Of a DNA stretch of 15,997 nucleotides, positions 1 to 5,915 are shown piece after piece. The stretch comes from Lachnospiraceae bacterium (GTDB taxonomy: Bacteria; Bacillota; Clostridia; Lachnospirales; Lachnospiraceae): contig VSNR01000104.1 of NCBI GenBank assembly GCA_009774345.1, positions 1-15,997 of the forward strand, written 5' to 3'. A model generated the notes under the pieces. It was not told the origin of the DNA. It did not search any database and was given only the letters and a program-made list of their open reading frames with translations. Made by a program: the position numbers and the translations under genes. Position 1 is the first letter of the stretch. Each line of letters starts with the position of its first letter.

Positions 1-5
1 ACACA

Positions 6-40
6 CCTATGGACAGGAGATATGACTCCCTGTCCATGGG
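6..40. repeat. Strong imperfect hairpin
   Basis: The arms pair from about 6-19 with 26-40. The core ATGGACAGG (9-17) pairs perfectly with CCTGTCCAT (29-37). There is a single-base bulge at 28, a two-pair extension, and a loop of about six bases at 20-25. No T-run follows on the plus strand, so it is not a textbook intrinsic terminator. A short inverted repeat TTTGTC-CTT-GACAAA follows at about 50-64. It could be the edge of a mobile element or a cryptic terminator; the left flank lies outside the window. Confidence 0.5.
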
Positions 41-80
41 GTCAAAAAATTTGTCCTTGACAAAGGGTACAGTTTAGGGC

Positions 81-304
81 GCTCAGGGAAAAACAGATCA
101 AAAATTGATACAATGTGAGAACAACCAGATTACAAAGAACTACAACCGCTGCAATGAAGTATTTTCCGGTCTGCACAATACGGTCAGGAATGGGAAGAGC
201 TAAGTGAAACAAATGCTAAAAAAGCTATTAATTTTAAGAACGACGTTCAAGGAGGTCTTGCATACATCTCCTATCCAATTTTAAATTTACCTCTCGCTCC
301 ATAA
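81..304 (+). pseudogene. Decayed 3' fragment of an unknown gene
   Basis: An open reading stretch from 158 to the TAA at 302-304 reads like real coding sequence (…QYGQEWEELSETNAKK… ending …NLPLAP), but it has no start codon or ribosome binding site and is preceded by an in-frame TGA at 155. The upstream part reads open in another frame from 78 to about 165 (…YNRCNEVF). A single-base change in the TTTT run at 162-165 would join the two. I read this as a frameshifted, truncated gene remnant of unknown function. It could also be chance: the stretch is short and codon evidence is thin. The rest of 1-326 holds only the hairpin. Confidence 0.3.
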
Positions 305-313
305 TTTACAGTC

Positions 314-330
314 TTTTCAACGCACTCTAG
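314..330. repeat. Decayed end of a type-2 palindromic element
   Basis: The 17 bases ending in CTAG at 330 (TTTTCAACGCACTCTAG) closely resemble the right end of the intact element at 3144-3309 (TTTTCAAACACGCTCTAG). They abut the left end of the 327-492 element and share its CTAG. This suggests one repeat inserted at the CTAG edge of an older, now degraded copy of another. The match is short, so chance is possible. Confidence 0.4.
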
Positions 331-492
331 TACTCCATTCGACAAGAAATTATACTTATGAACCTCATGATTTGCACCATTGCGTCGTACAAATTTCTAG
401 ACGATGTAACTTCATTGCCGTTAATATTTTGCCTAGTACTGGCACAAATCATGCAGCTCACAAGTATAATTTCTGACTGGATGGAGCACTAG
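327..492. repeat. 166-bp palindromic CTAG-bounded element (MITE-like), type 1
   Basis: The outer ~52 bp at each end are inverted repeats of each other. The left arm (327-378) and the reverse complement of the right arm (441-492) share CTAGT-x-CTCCAT, then AGAAATTATACTT-x-TGA, then CATGATTTG-x-x-CC. Both ends are CTAG, which would fit a 4-bp target duplication. A smaller hairpin (CGTCGT against ACGATG) sits in the centre. There is no coding capacity, so the element would be non-autonomous. Its right-hand CTAG supplies the TAG stop of the 81-aa gene, and its foldback could terminate the minus-strand operon. Confidence 0.75.
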
Positions 493-734
493 CTTACTTC
501 GACCATTTTTACATCTGCTTCGTTTACTGTAAACGAAATCACAATATTCCAACTGCCATCCGTCCAGTGAGATGCCGATATTTCCTCGCCGTCAAGCATT
601 CTGTCATCATCATAACCAAGACCACTTACATTAAAATGTAGCTTGCCGCTGCCTGTATAGTTCTCCGCAAGGTTGATTTTCAACATACCTGCAAATGTGT
701 AGCTGTCGATAACCGCTCCGTCCAACGTATTCAT
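489..734 (-). CDS. 81-aa hypothetical protein at the operon end
   Basis: I do not recognise this family. The small acidic protein has no signal peptide or membrane segment. It is rich in alternating hydrophobic/polar stretches (KLHFNVSG, NIVISFTVNEADVKMVEVS) typical of a beta-strand fold. The ATG at 732-734 follows AGGA at a usable distance. It lies 25 bp downstream of the 186-aa gene and is probably co-transcribed with it. The TAG stop coincides with the CTAG end of the 327-492 palindrome, so the gene either ended at the insertion target (AGC-TAG preserved) or was trimmed by the insertion. Whether 81 aa is the full natural length cannot be told from this copy. Confidence 0.6.
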   Translation of the reverse strand: MNTLDGAVIDSYTFAGMLKINLAENYTGSGKLHFNVSGLGYDDDRMLDGEEISASHWTDGSWNIVISFTVNEADVKMVEVS

Positions 735-759
735 GTGTCATCCTATTTTTATATTATAA

Positions 760-1320
760 CTATTTGGACAGGAAATGCATCATAAGCTCACTTCCTGTCA
801 CCATTTTGTCCCTAGTAATGAGAAGCAGACGGTATTTCAAAAAAGGATTGAGATGCGCCATCGCCGCCGTCCTGTCAGCAATATAAAAGTTCTGTGATTC
901 GAATTGCACATAAGTACAGTCCATAAAAATCAAAATACAGCGGCATCTGGCATGATACAGCTTGAGATATGCACAGAGATCTTCAAAATTCTGAGACTTA
1001 TCCACAATATCACTGCCTTGTTCTTCCTCCTCAAATGCTTTTCCCATCAAAATAAATGACATTGGTGTCACTTTTGATGAAATTTTACTGCTTCCCCAGT
1101 ATACCATGTTGCTGCGCATATTCTGGAACATTTTGTCATGCGCCTTGAGCGATGCCACGGCATCCTTCACCGAACTATGTATTGCATCCCTGTCACCTGA
1201 CATCTGTGTCACAAATGCGATCTCCGGCTGATGCCCGACTGCTGGCGCATTGGAGGGTGCATGAAAAATTTTGTCCACCCGTTTATTTAATTCAAGCTGC
1301 TGTAGCTGTGTCAGTGCCAT
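760..1320 (-). CDS. 186-aa protein, possibly a degenerate vWA-like domain
   Basis: The start is the ATG at 1318-1320, preceded by GGAGG at about 7 bp; an in-frame extension further upstream lacks a ribosome binding site and overlaps the previous gene. The protein opens with a short helical region. Next comes a hydrophobic strand followed by QMSGDRDAI (about residues 39-47), in the place where a vWA/MIDAS domain would carry DxSxS, but here the first Asp is Gln. A second strand (CILIFMDC, about 128-135) and a third (YRLLLITR, about 163-170) fit a Rossmann-like alpha/beta fold. TerY-type vWA proteins are the closest comparison I can offer, and it is tentative. It sits 16 bp after the LRR gene and 25 bp before the 81-aa gene, so a shared transcript is likely. 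No transmembrane segment is seen, so it is probably cytoplasmic. Confidence 0.7.
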   Translation of the reverse strand: MALTQLQQLELNKRVDKIFHAPSNAPAVGHQPEIAFVTQMSGDRDAIHSSVKDAVASLKAHDKMFQNMRSNMVYWGSSKISSKVTPMSFILMGKAFEEEEQGSDIVDKSQNFEDLCAYLKLYHARCRCILIFMDCTYVQFESQNFYIADRTAAMAHLNPFLKYRLLLITRDKMVTGSELMMHFLSK

Positions 1321-1336
1321 CTTGTTCCCTCCACCT

Positions 1337-3070
1337 CTATTCCTCCTTATAAACATAAGGAATCTGATTCCGCTTACAATATTTCTCCGCATAACTTTTG
1401 GGCGTTACTACCGCCGTCACAGACGCATCGCCTTCAAAAACCGTCTGCGGCGCATGCCCGGAACGCGTATAATTTTTGATCTTCTTTAAGGAAGAAGGAA
1501 GCTCAATCGTCTTTAATTGAGGACATTCCGAGAAAACAAGCGTACCGATCTCCGTAACCCCCTCCAAAATCTTTACCGTCTCTAATACCGCACAATTATG
1601 AAAAGCCGATTTGCAGATCACCTCAACCGTTTTGGGAATGGTCACACATCGAAGGGATTGACAGTGAAGAAATGTACACTGCTCCAATTTAGTCATCCCC
1701 TCAGGCAGCTCTATCGAAGTTAACTTCACACAGCTTACAAACGCACCCACCCCAATCGAAACCACGCTTTGGGGAATATTGACTGCCGTCAGGGACACGC
1801 ATCCATCAAATGCGCCATCTCCAATTGCTTGAACTGTTTCAGGCAGCGTAATCCGTGTAATATTGGTGCGCACATCATACTGTTCTTCTGTGAGTCTTTT
1901 TGCAAACGGTGAAAATGCCCTGTTACCGATTTCAGCCACAATACTGCTGCCAATTTTTTCGGGAACTTCAACATCCGTCTTTTTGCCTTTGTAGCGCGTA
2001 ATCACGAGCGCGCCGTCCCCGCGCTTCTCATATCCCCAGATTTTCTTTAATTCTGCTACCGAATTAGGATTTGCATTCAACTCACGCATCATTTTCTGTT
2101 CTGCTTTTTTGCGCTCTGCGGCAAAGTCGGCGGTGCGGTTTTTGAAATCCAAGAGCCACGCAGAACACTCTGTCCGGCCACACTCAGAGGCATACTTTAT
2201 CATTTCATCGCGCTTTCTTGGCATATCAAGCCAGCCAGCCTTTGAGCAGATCTCAAGACAGGGCACACTGTTTCGGTCGATTGCGCCTTTCATCAACTTG
2301 GCCTTATTCATTTTCTTCTGATTAAAGTGGTCGAGGATAAATTGAAAAAATTTAGGCTTGTACAACCGGTACTGTTTGTAATACTCATTGCAGTTTCCCC
2401 AGTAAATCGAGTCCGTAAAATGAAATGGTTTTCCGCCAATCTCATTTGAAAGGCTGCCCACAATCCGCATATATTCCTGATCGCCTAAAGTATCTAACAT
2501 ATTGCAAAACTCATACCACTCAAAGCTTCTGCCATTTTCCGTGATATTGATGATGCGCCGTTCTGTCAATGTGACGCCCAATTTCTGTAGCACTTTAATG
2601 ATTCGTTTGCTGTCGCTCATAATCGCATAGTAAAGCAGTTCTCCGGCATCAAGACAGACTTCCTCGCGGCATTGGTACAGATACTTGACAATCTCGGCAC
2701 GCTGTTCCACAGGCAGCACATTCAGGCTTTTTCCCCCTTCTGTCACAAGGTTTGTAAAACATTGATCTCCATTTCTGATAAACGATGCCTTGTGCAGCGT
2801 GCCATTCATCTCCAATGGTGACAGCCAATAATAAATCGTATAGTAGCCGCCATCGGAGTAAGGTATGAGATTAAAATTTGCTCCATTTTCAACAAGCGCT
2901 TTGACATGCGCCAGCCCGCGGAAACGGCAGGCAAGCCCCAGCGCCCGCGCAGAACACTCTACCTCTCCAAGCTGCTTATATAAGATCGAAATCTCCTCTG
3001 GCGATTTGGTGAGTACCGCATGCTCTAATACTAATTTTTTATCATACTGTGAAGTATTTTGGTAATTCAT
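1337..3070 (-). CDS. Ankyrin-like / BspA-type leucine-rich-repeat protein
   Basis: The ATG at 3068-3070 is preceded by AGGAGG with a 7-bp spacer. The N-terminal half contains ankyrin-like helical repeats; for example, ARALGLACRFRGLAHVKALV is followed by ENGANFNL, and a second set lies around residues 145-170. From about residue 355 the protein switches to BspA-type LRRs (LRR_5), with about six copies of an 'L-x-x-I-x-I/L-P-x-x-V-x-x-I-x-x-x-A/T-F-x-x-C' repeat. The entry segment (…VEVPEKIG…IGNRAFSPFAKRLTEEQ) is typical of this gut Firmicute family. No signal peptide or LPXTG motif is present, so an intracellular, protein-binding role is more likely than a surface adhesin. It is the first gene of a three-gene operon with the 186-aa and 81-aa genes. 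The family call is solid; the partner is unknown. Confidence 0.88.
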   Translation of the reverse strand: MNYQNTSQYDKKLVLEHAVLTKSPEEISILYKQLGEVECSARALGLACRFRGLAHVKALVENGANFNLIPYSDGGYYTIYYWLSPLEMNGTLHKASFIRNGDQCFTNLVTEGGKSLNVLPVEQRAEIVKYLYQCREEVCLDAGELLYYAIMSDSKRIIKVLQKLGVTLTERRIINITENGRSFEWYEFCNMLDTLGDQEYMRIVGSLSNEIGGKPFHFTDSIYWGNCNEYYKQYRLYKPKFFQFILDHFNQKKMNKAKLMKGAIDRNSVPCLEICSKAGWLDMPRKRDEMIKYASECGRTECSAWLLDFKNRTADFAAERKKAEQKMMRELNANPNSVAELKKIWGYEKRGDGALVITRYKGKKTDVEVPEKIGSSIVAEIGNRAFSPFAKRLTEEQYDVRTNITRITLPETVQAIGDGAFDGCVSLTAVNIPQSVVSIGVGAFVSCVKLTSIELPEGMTKLEQCTFLHCQSLRCVTIPKTVEVICKSAFHNCAVLETVKILEGVTEIGTLVFSECPQLKTIELPSSLKKIKNYTRSGHAPQTVFEGDASVTAVVTPKSYAEKYCKRNQIPYVYKEE

Positions 3071-3101
3071 GATTTTTCCTCCTTATAACAGTACCACTTT
3101 T

Positions 3102-3113
3102 CTCTCTATTATA
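3102..3113 (-). promoter_or_regulatory. Extended -10 promoter for the LRR operon
   Basis: On the minus strand TG-G-TATAAT occurs, with TATAAT at 3113-3108: an extended -10 hexamer. No good -35 is present 16-18 bp upstream. Transcription would begin near 3101, about 30 bp before the start of the 577-aa gene. The palindrome at 3144-3309 lies directly upstream. Confidence 0.55.
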
Positions 3114-3143
3114 CCAGACAACTCCCCAAAACACTATACAGAA

Positions 3144-3309
3144 CTAGAGCGTGTTTGAAAAATGCTTTCTGTCAGATGTGCGTCACAGTTTGTGGGAGAT
3201 TTGTGCCAGATGAAGGAGTCGTAGCGGGCTACGGCGACTGAATCTGGTGCAAATATCACGCAAAGTGGGGCGTGCAGATGGTGGGAATGATTTTTCAAAC
3301 ACGCTCTAG
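3144..3309. repeat. 166-bp palindromic CTAG-bounded element (MITE-like), type 2
   Basis: The terminal inverted repeats are perfect for 20 bp (CTAGAGCGTGTTTGAAAAAT and its complement). Weaker pairing continues through the whole element, including ATTTG-x-x-CCAGAT in both arms and a central GTCGTAGC/GCTACGGCGAC hairpin. It starts and ends with CTAG and has no coding capacity, so it is non-autonomous. The length equals that of the 327-492 element, though the outer sequences differ. It separates the divergent 577-aa and 225-aa genes and could insulate or modulate their promoters. Confidence 0.85.
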
Positions 3310-3328
3310 AGCATGTTTGCATGAAATC
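3306..3328. repeat. Possible degenerate second end of a type-2 element
   Basis: Directly after the intact element, sharing its last CTAG, the sequence CTAGAGCATGTTTG repeats the element's own left end CTAGAGCGTGTTTG with one mismatch and then diverges. This suggests tandem insertion, or a truncated neighbouring copy. Confidence 0.4.
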
Positions 3329-3347
3329 AATTTAACGTGCATATATT
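3317..3347 (+). promoter_or_regulatory. Possible promoter for the 225-aa gene
   Basis: TTGCAT (3317-3322) and TATATT (3342-3347) are separated by 19 bp, longer than ideal. An alternative -10 is TATAAA at 3349-3354. The -35 would lie in the flank of the palindromic element. Weak evidence. Confidence 0.3.
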
Positions 3348-3379
3348 GTATAAAAATAAAAAAGGAGTGAAAATAACAT

Positions 3380-4057
3380 ATGGCAAAGATTGTAAGCAAA
3401 ATTGACGAACTGACAGGAAAGACAGAACAGGAACGGATTCTAAAAGAGCAGTTTGGGTTTCTACAGAAAATGGCACAGGCAAAATGTGCACAGTTTGAAT
3501 CAGAACTAAAGACTATGTTTACCAACGGCGGAACAGCCGAGTGTGAAGTGGTCGGCAAACGCGCAATCGCCTACTATAACTGTCAGCATGTAGACATTAA
3601 AACAGGCTGTGACGCTGCGATTATGGAAGCGATTAACATGTTTTTTAACGGCGGCGATGACGTAAAACAAGGATTTCAAAAGCTCATCAAAACCGCTTTG
3701 GATACCTTGATCGGCAATACCTCAATGGGGGAGCATGAGGAAAAAATGTTCTTTGTCTACCCAGAGAATTTTGCCATTGTACGTGTTGACGTTAAGTGCT
3801 ACAAATACTGCTTTTCATCAACCGGTATTATCGCGAACACAGAAAATGTTTTCTGTTACACAATGGCAAAATCTATCGTAGACCACACCAAAATTACGAT
3901 TGATGAACTGCTGTATATGGTGACAGAAATGATTGGTGCTGACAAGATTGAGGAAGTGGAGGCTTTTGTTAACCAGCTAAAGAAAGTTTGGAGCCTGCTG
4001 GAGAATAAAACGACCAACGAGGTCATGACGACTTGGTTAGAGCATAATGACAAATAA
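3380..4057 (+). CDS. 225-aa hypothetical protein
   Basis: I do not recognise the family. The ATG follows AAAGGAGTG with a spacer of about 10 bp. The protein is cytoplasmic in appearance, with no signal peptide or membrane helix. It begins with a helical segment (about residues 1-50) and continues as mixed alpha/beta, with hydrophobic strands around MFFVYPENFAIVRVDVKCYKYCF (cysteine-rich, roughly residues 120-143), then helices ending in LLENKTTNEVMTTWLEH. It is transcribed divergently from the LRR operon across the 3144-3309 palindrome. It ends 5 bp before the convergent stop of the Imm22-like gene, with no visible terminator between them. It could belong to either neighbouring cluster. Coding status is good; function is unknown. 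Confidence 0.8.
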   Translation: MAKIVSKIDELTGKTEQERILKEQFGFLQKMAQAKCAQFESELKTMFTNGGTAECEVVGKRAIAYYNCQHVDIKTGCDAAIMEAINMFFNGGDDVKQGFQKLIKTALDTLIGNTSMGEHEEKMFFVYPENFAIVRVDVKCYKYCFSSTGIIANTENVFCYTMAKSIVDHTKITIDELLYMVTEMIGADKIEEVEAFVNQLKKVWSLLENKTTNEVMTTWLEHNDK

Positions 4058-4062
4058 ACAGG

Positions 4063-4728
4063 CTATTTTGCAGGATGGATTGAAAAAATATTGGTGGCAT
4101 CAACGCGGTCCCATGCATCTCCATACTCTCTGACAATCGTCACAATCCCTAACAGGCGCAGGGGATCTCGTGCTGTGAATATTTTTCCATCCTTTTCTGC
4201 TCTCCATACAAAATAATTCTGCAAATCATCTCTTTTCTCATTAGAGACCAAGATTTGATATCCCCAGTCAGCTAACTTGTTTAATGCATAATTATCCATT
4301 TCATAATCATCATATATTTTGTGCGGCAATGCTTCTGGATAGGTCCCTAAAAATTGAAAATACCCATATTTATCATTCTGAACCTCCTGAACCGCTCCCT
4401 CGTATTTTAATCTGCCAAAGATCATAACCGCATTATAAGGCTTATCAAAATTATCAGGATAGTCTTCTTTTAACAAATTCAGATCAAACACTGCTGTGTC
4501 CGCAAAAACTTCGTCTATTTTGTCGGACAGATGAGGGCCGACAGTGGAAACCGAAAATTCATCATCATAATAGTCGATACCAAAATCTAAACCAAACTGT
4601 GAACTTTCCAATCCGGTCTCTACCCGTTCCCAATACTGATATAAATATTGCCCAAGCAGTTTCTCAGATTTGCAGACACCTGCAAATACTGAAAAATACA
4701 ATGGATTGTGATAATCCTCTTTTCCCAT
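4063..4728 (-). CDS. Imm22-like immunity protein with added C-terminal module
   Basis: The ATG follows AAGGGGG at 5 bp. Residues about 10-130 match my recollection of the Imm22 family (formerly DUF4284), an immunity family of polymorphic toxin systems. Visible hallmarks are YFSVFAGVCKSEKLLGQYL at the N-terminus, SSQFGLDFGIDYYDDEF (about 42-58), and a following hydrophobic strand (NAVMIFGRLKY). Residues about 146-218 form a separate module (…KLADWGY… DPLRLLGIVTIVREYGDAW) that is also present in the preceding gene. It is the last gene of the operon, 12 bp after that gene. The expected role is cytoplasmic binding and neutralising of a toxin domain from neighbouring cells. No cognate toxin is in the window, so this is inference. 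Confidence 0.75.
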   Translation of the reverse strand: MGKEDYHNPLYFSVFAGVCKSEKLLGQYLYQYWERVETGLESSQFGLDFGIDYYDDEFSVSTVGPHLSDKIDEVFADTAVFDLNLLKEDYPDNFDKPYNAVMIFGRLKYEGAVQEVQNDKYGYFQFLGTYPEALPHKIYDDYEMDNYALNKLADWGYQILVSNEKRDDLQNYFVWRAEKDGKIFTARDPLRLLGIVTIVREYGDAWDRVDATNIFSIHPAK

Positions 4729-4740
4729 TGTTGCCCCCTT

Positions 4741-5295
4741 TCACTCATTGAAACAATCCTCTGAAAACGGTTTTACTGTAAAAGACTGGTGTACCTGAGC
4801 ATCCCTCCATTGTTCCCCATACTCCTGTATCAATGCAACCAGTCCCAGTAACTGCAAAGGATCGCCTGCCAAATACCGTTTGTCCTCTTTTTCTGCTATA
4901 TACGGATAATCATCTGAAATTCCAGCCGAATCCTCCACTTGAGAAACCATATAGCCCCATTGAACCAGTTTCTTCTCTGCATATCCCCATGTATTGCCGT
5001 AATCTATGATACATTGATCTTTGGTCCCATGATACAAGATATATCTGTCTAAAATATAACCGCTCTCATCTGGAAGAGATTTTTTTATGATCCTGTGATT
5101 GTCCTCCCAGTCCTCATGAATCCAATACAATCCGACCAAGCTCACAGGGTCTTTTGCAGACAAGTGCAGATAAAGTGTCTCCGCAGACCAGTTCCACTCA
5201 TTGACGCATCCGTTGCATGTACGAATGATAAATAAATGGAACTGTTTTTTCGTCAGATAATCAATGCAAAGATCTGAAAGGGTATTAATATTCAT
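4741..5295 (-). CDS. 184-aa protein made of two copies of the DPxxLLG…EYG module
   Basis: The start chosen is the ATG at 5293-5295 (MNINTLSD), preceded by AAAGGCGG at about 7 bp; a start 18 bp further up has a poorer site. Residues 103-166 (KKLVQWGY … DPLQLLGLVALIQEYGEQW) align with the C-terminal module of the Imm22-like protein. Residues about 8-66 look like a first, more diverged copy (…AKDPVSLVGLYWIHEDWED). No known fold is recognised. The protein is acidic, aromatic-rich and lacks membrane segments. It sits between the SuFu-domain gene (30 bp) and the Imm22-like gene (12 bp). By position and homology it is probably another immunity-type or toxin-binding protein. Confidence 0.7.
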   Translation of the reverse strand: MNINTLSDLCIDYLTKKQFHLFIIRTCNGCVNEWNWSAETLYLHLSAKDPVSLVGLYWIHEDWEDNHRIIKKSLPDESGYILDRYILYHGTKDQCIIDYGNTWGYAEKKLVQWGYMVSQVEDSAGISDDYPYIAEKEDKRYLAGDPLQLLGLVALIQEYGEQWRDAQVHQSFTVKPFSEDCFNE

Positions 5296-5325
5296 AATAA
5301 ACCGCCTTTCCATCTATAGCTCTCT

Positions 5326-5877
5326 CTACACAACACTTTCTCTAAAGGGGTCAAGATAATCCAGCTGAATCTCATCAAATCGTTGTTCTAATGCCTCTAA
5401 TCCCTTTTGTTTTTTATAATCTCTCTCTGCCTCTGTGACTGGAAGAAGCCACAAAAATTGTATGATTTTTGACTCGGCATGAAGCTTTTCAAATGCAGGT
5501 CCATTCAGATACGGCAGCGATAACAAGCCGTATCTGAGATTTGATTCTGGATACCAAGGACATCCAAAATAAACCGTGTGACCCCATCCTAAATTTCCTC
5601 CCGTCACATGATAATGCGCTGTTATCGTAAGCAATTCGATCAAAAAATCATGCGCAACAGGTGAAAACATATAGAGTTCAATCGCATTGAACTCTTCGAA
5701 ACCAGACATTCCACAAGTAGCATAAATCCAGCTGTTTCGTCTTCTATTAGGAGCAAATTTTAAGATTGAAAAATCAACTGGCAATTCATTCACAGGTCCT
5801 TTGGTAAAACGATGCACTGTAAATTCTCCTAAATATTGTTCATAATGTCTGCCAATTTCCTGATATTGATTCCTCAT
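5326..5877 (-). CDS. Suppressor-of-fused (SuFu) domain protein
   Basis: The ATG at 5875-5877 is preceded by GGAG at about 9 bp; a TTG five codons upstream overlaps that site and is less likely. Nearly the whole 183-aa protein is a bacterial SuFu domain. WIYATCGMS (about 51-59), IELYMFSP, LLTITAHYH, LGWGHTVYFG, LLSLPYLNGP and FLWLLPVTEAERDYKKQKG are visible, and it ends with the typical DYLDPFRESVV. Its length is normal for the family. Bacterial SuFu proteins are often immunity proteins in polymorphic toxin loci, acting in the cytoplasm. It lies 38 bp after the AAA/nuclease gene and 30 bp before the module gene. Family assignment is strong; the immunity role is inferred from context. Confidence 0.9.
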   Translation of the reverse strand: MRNQYQEIGRHYEQYLGEFTVHRFTKGPVNELPVDFSILKFAPNRRRNSWIYATCGMSGFEEFNAIELYMFSPVAHDFLIELLTITAHYHVTGGNLGWGHTVYFGCPWYPESNLRYGLLSLPYLNGPAFEKLHAESKIIQFLWLLPVTEAERDYKKQKGLEALEQRFDEIQLDYLDPFRESVV

Positions 5878-5915
5878 TTTATCTGTCTCCAAAAAGCACT
5901 GTTTTAGAGATTACA

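Noticed and set aside
327..3309. CRISPR-like array from repeated palindromes
   Set aside because: Only two long elements, 2.6 kb apart, of different sequence; no regular spacers and no cas genes.
3134..3558. Minus-strand open frames through the 3144-3309 palindrome
   Set aside because: Open reading in a palindromic repeat and antisense to the 225-aa gene; no ribosome binding site and no protein-like pattern.
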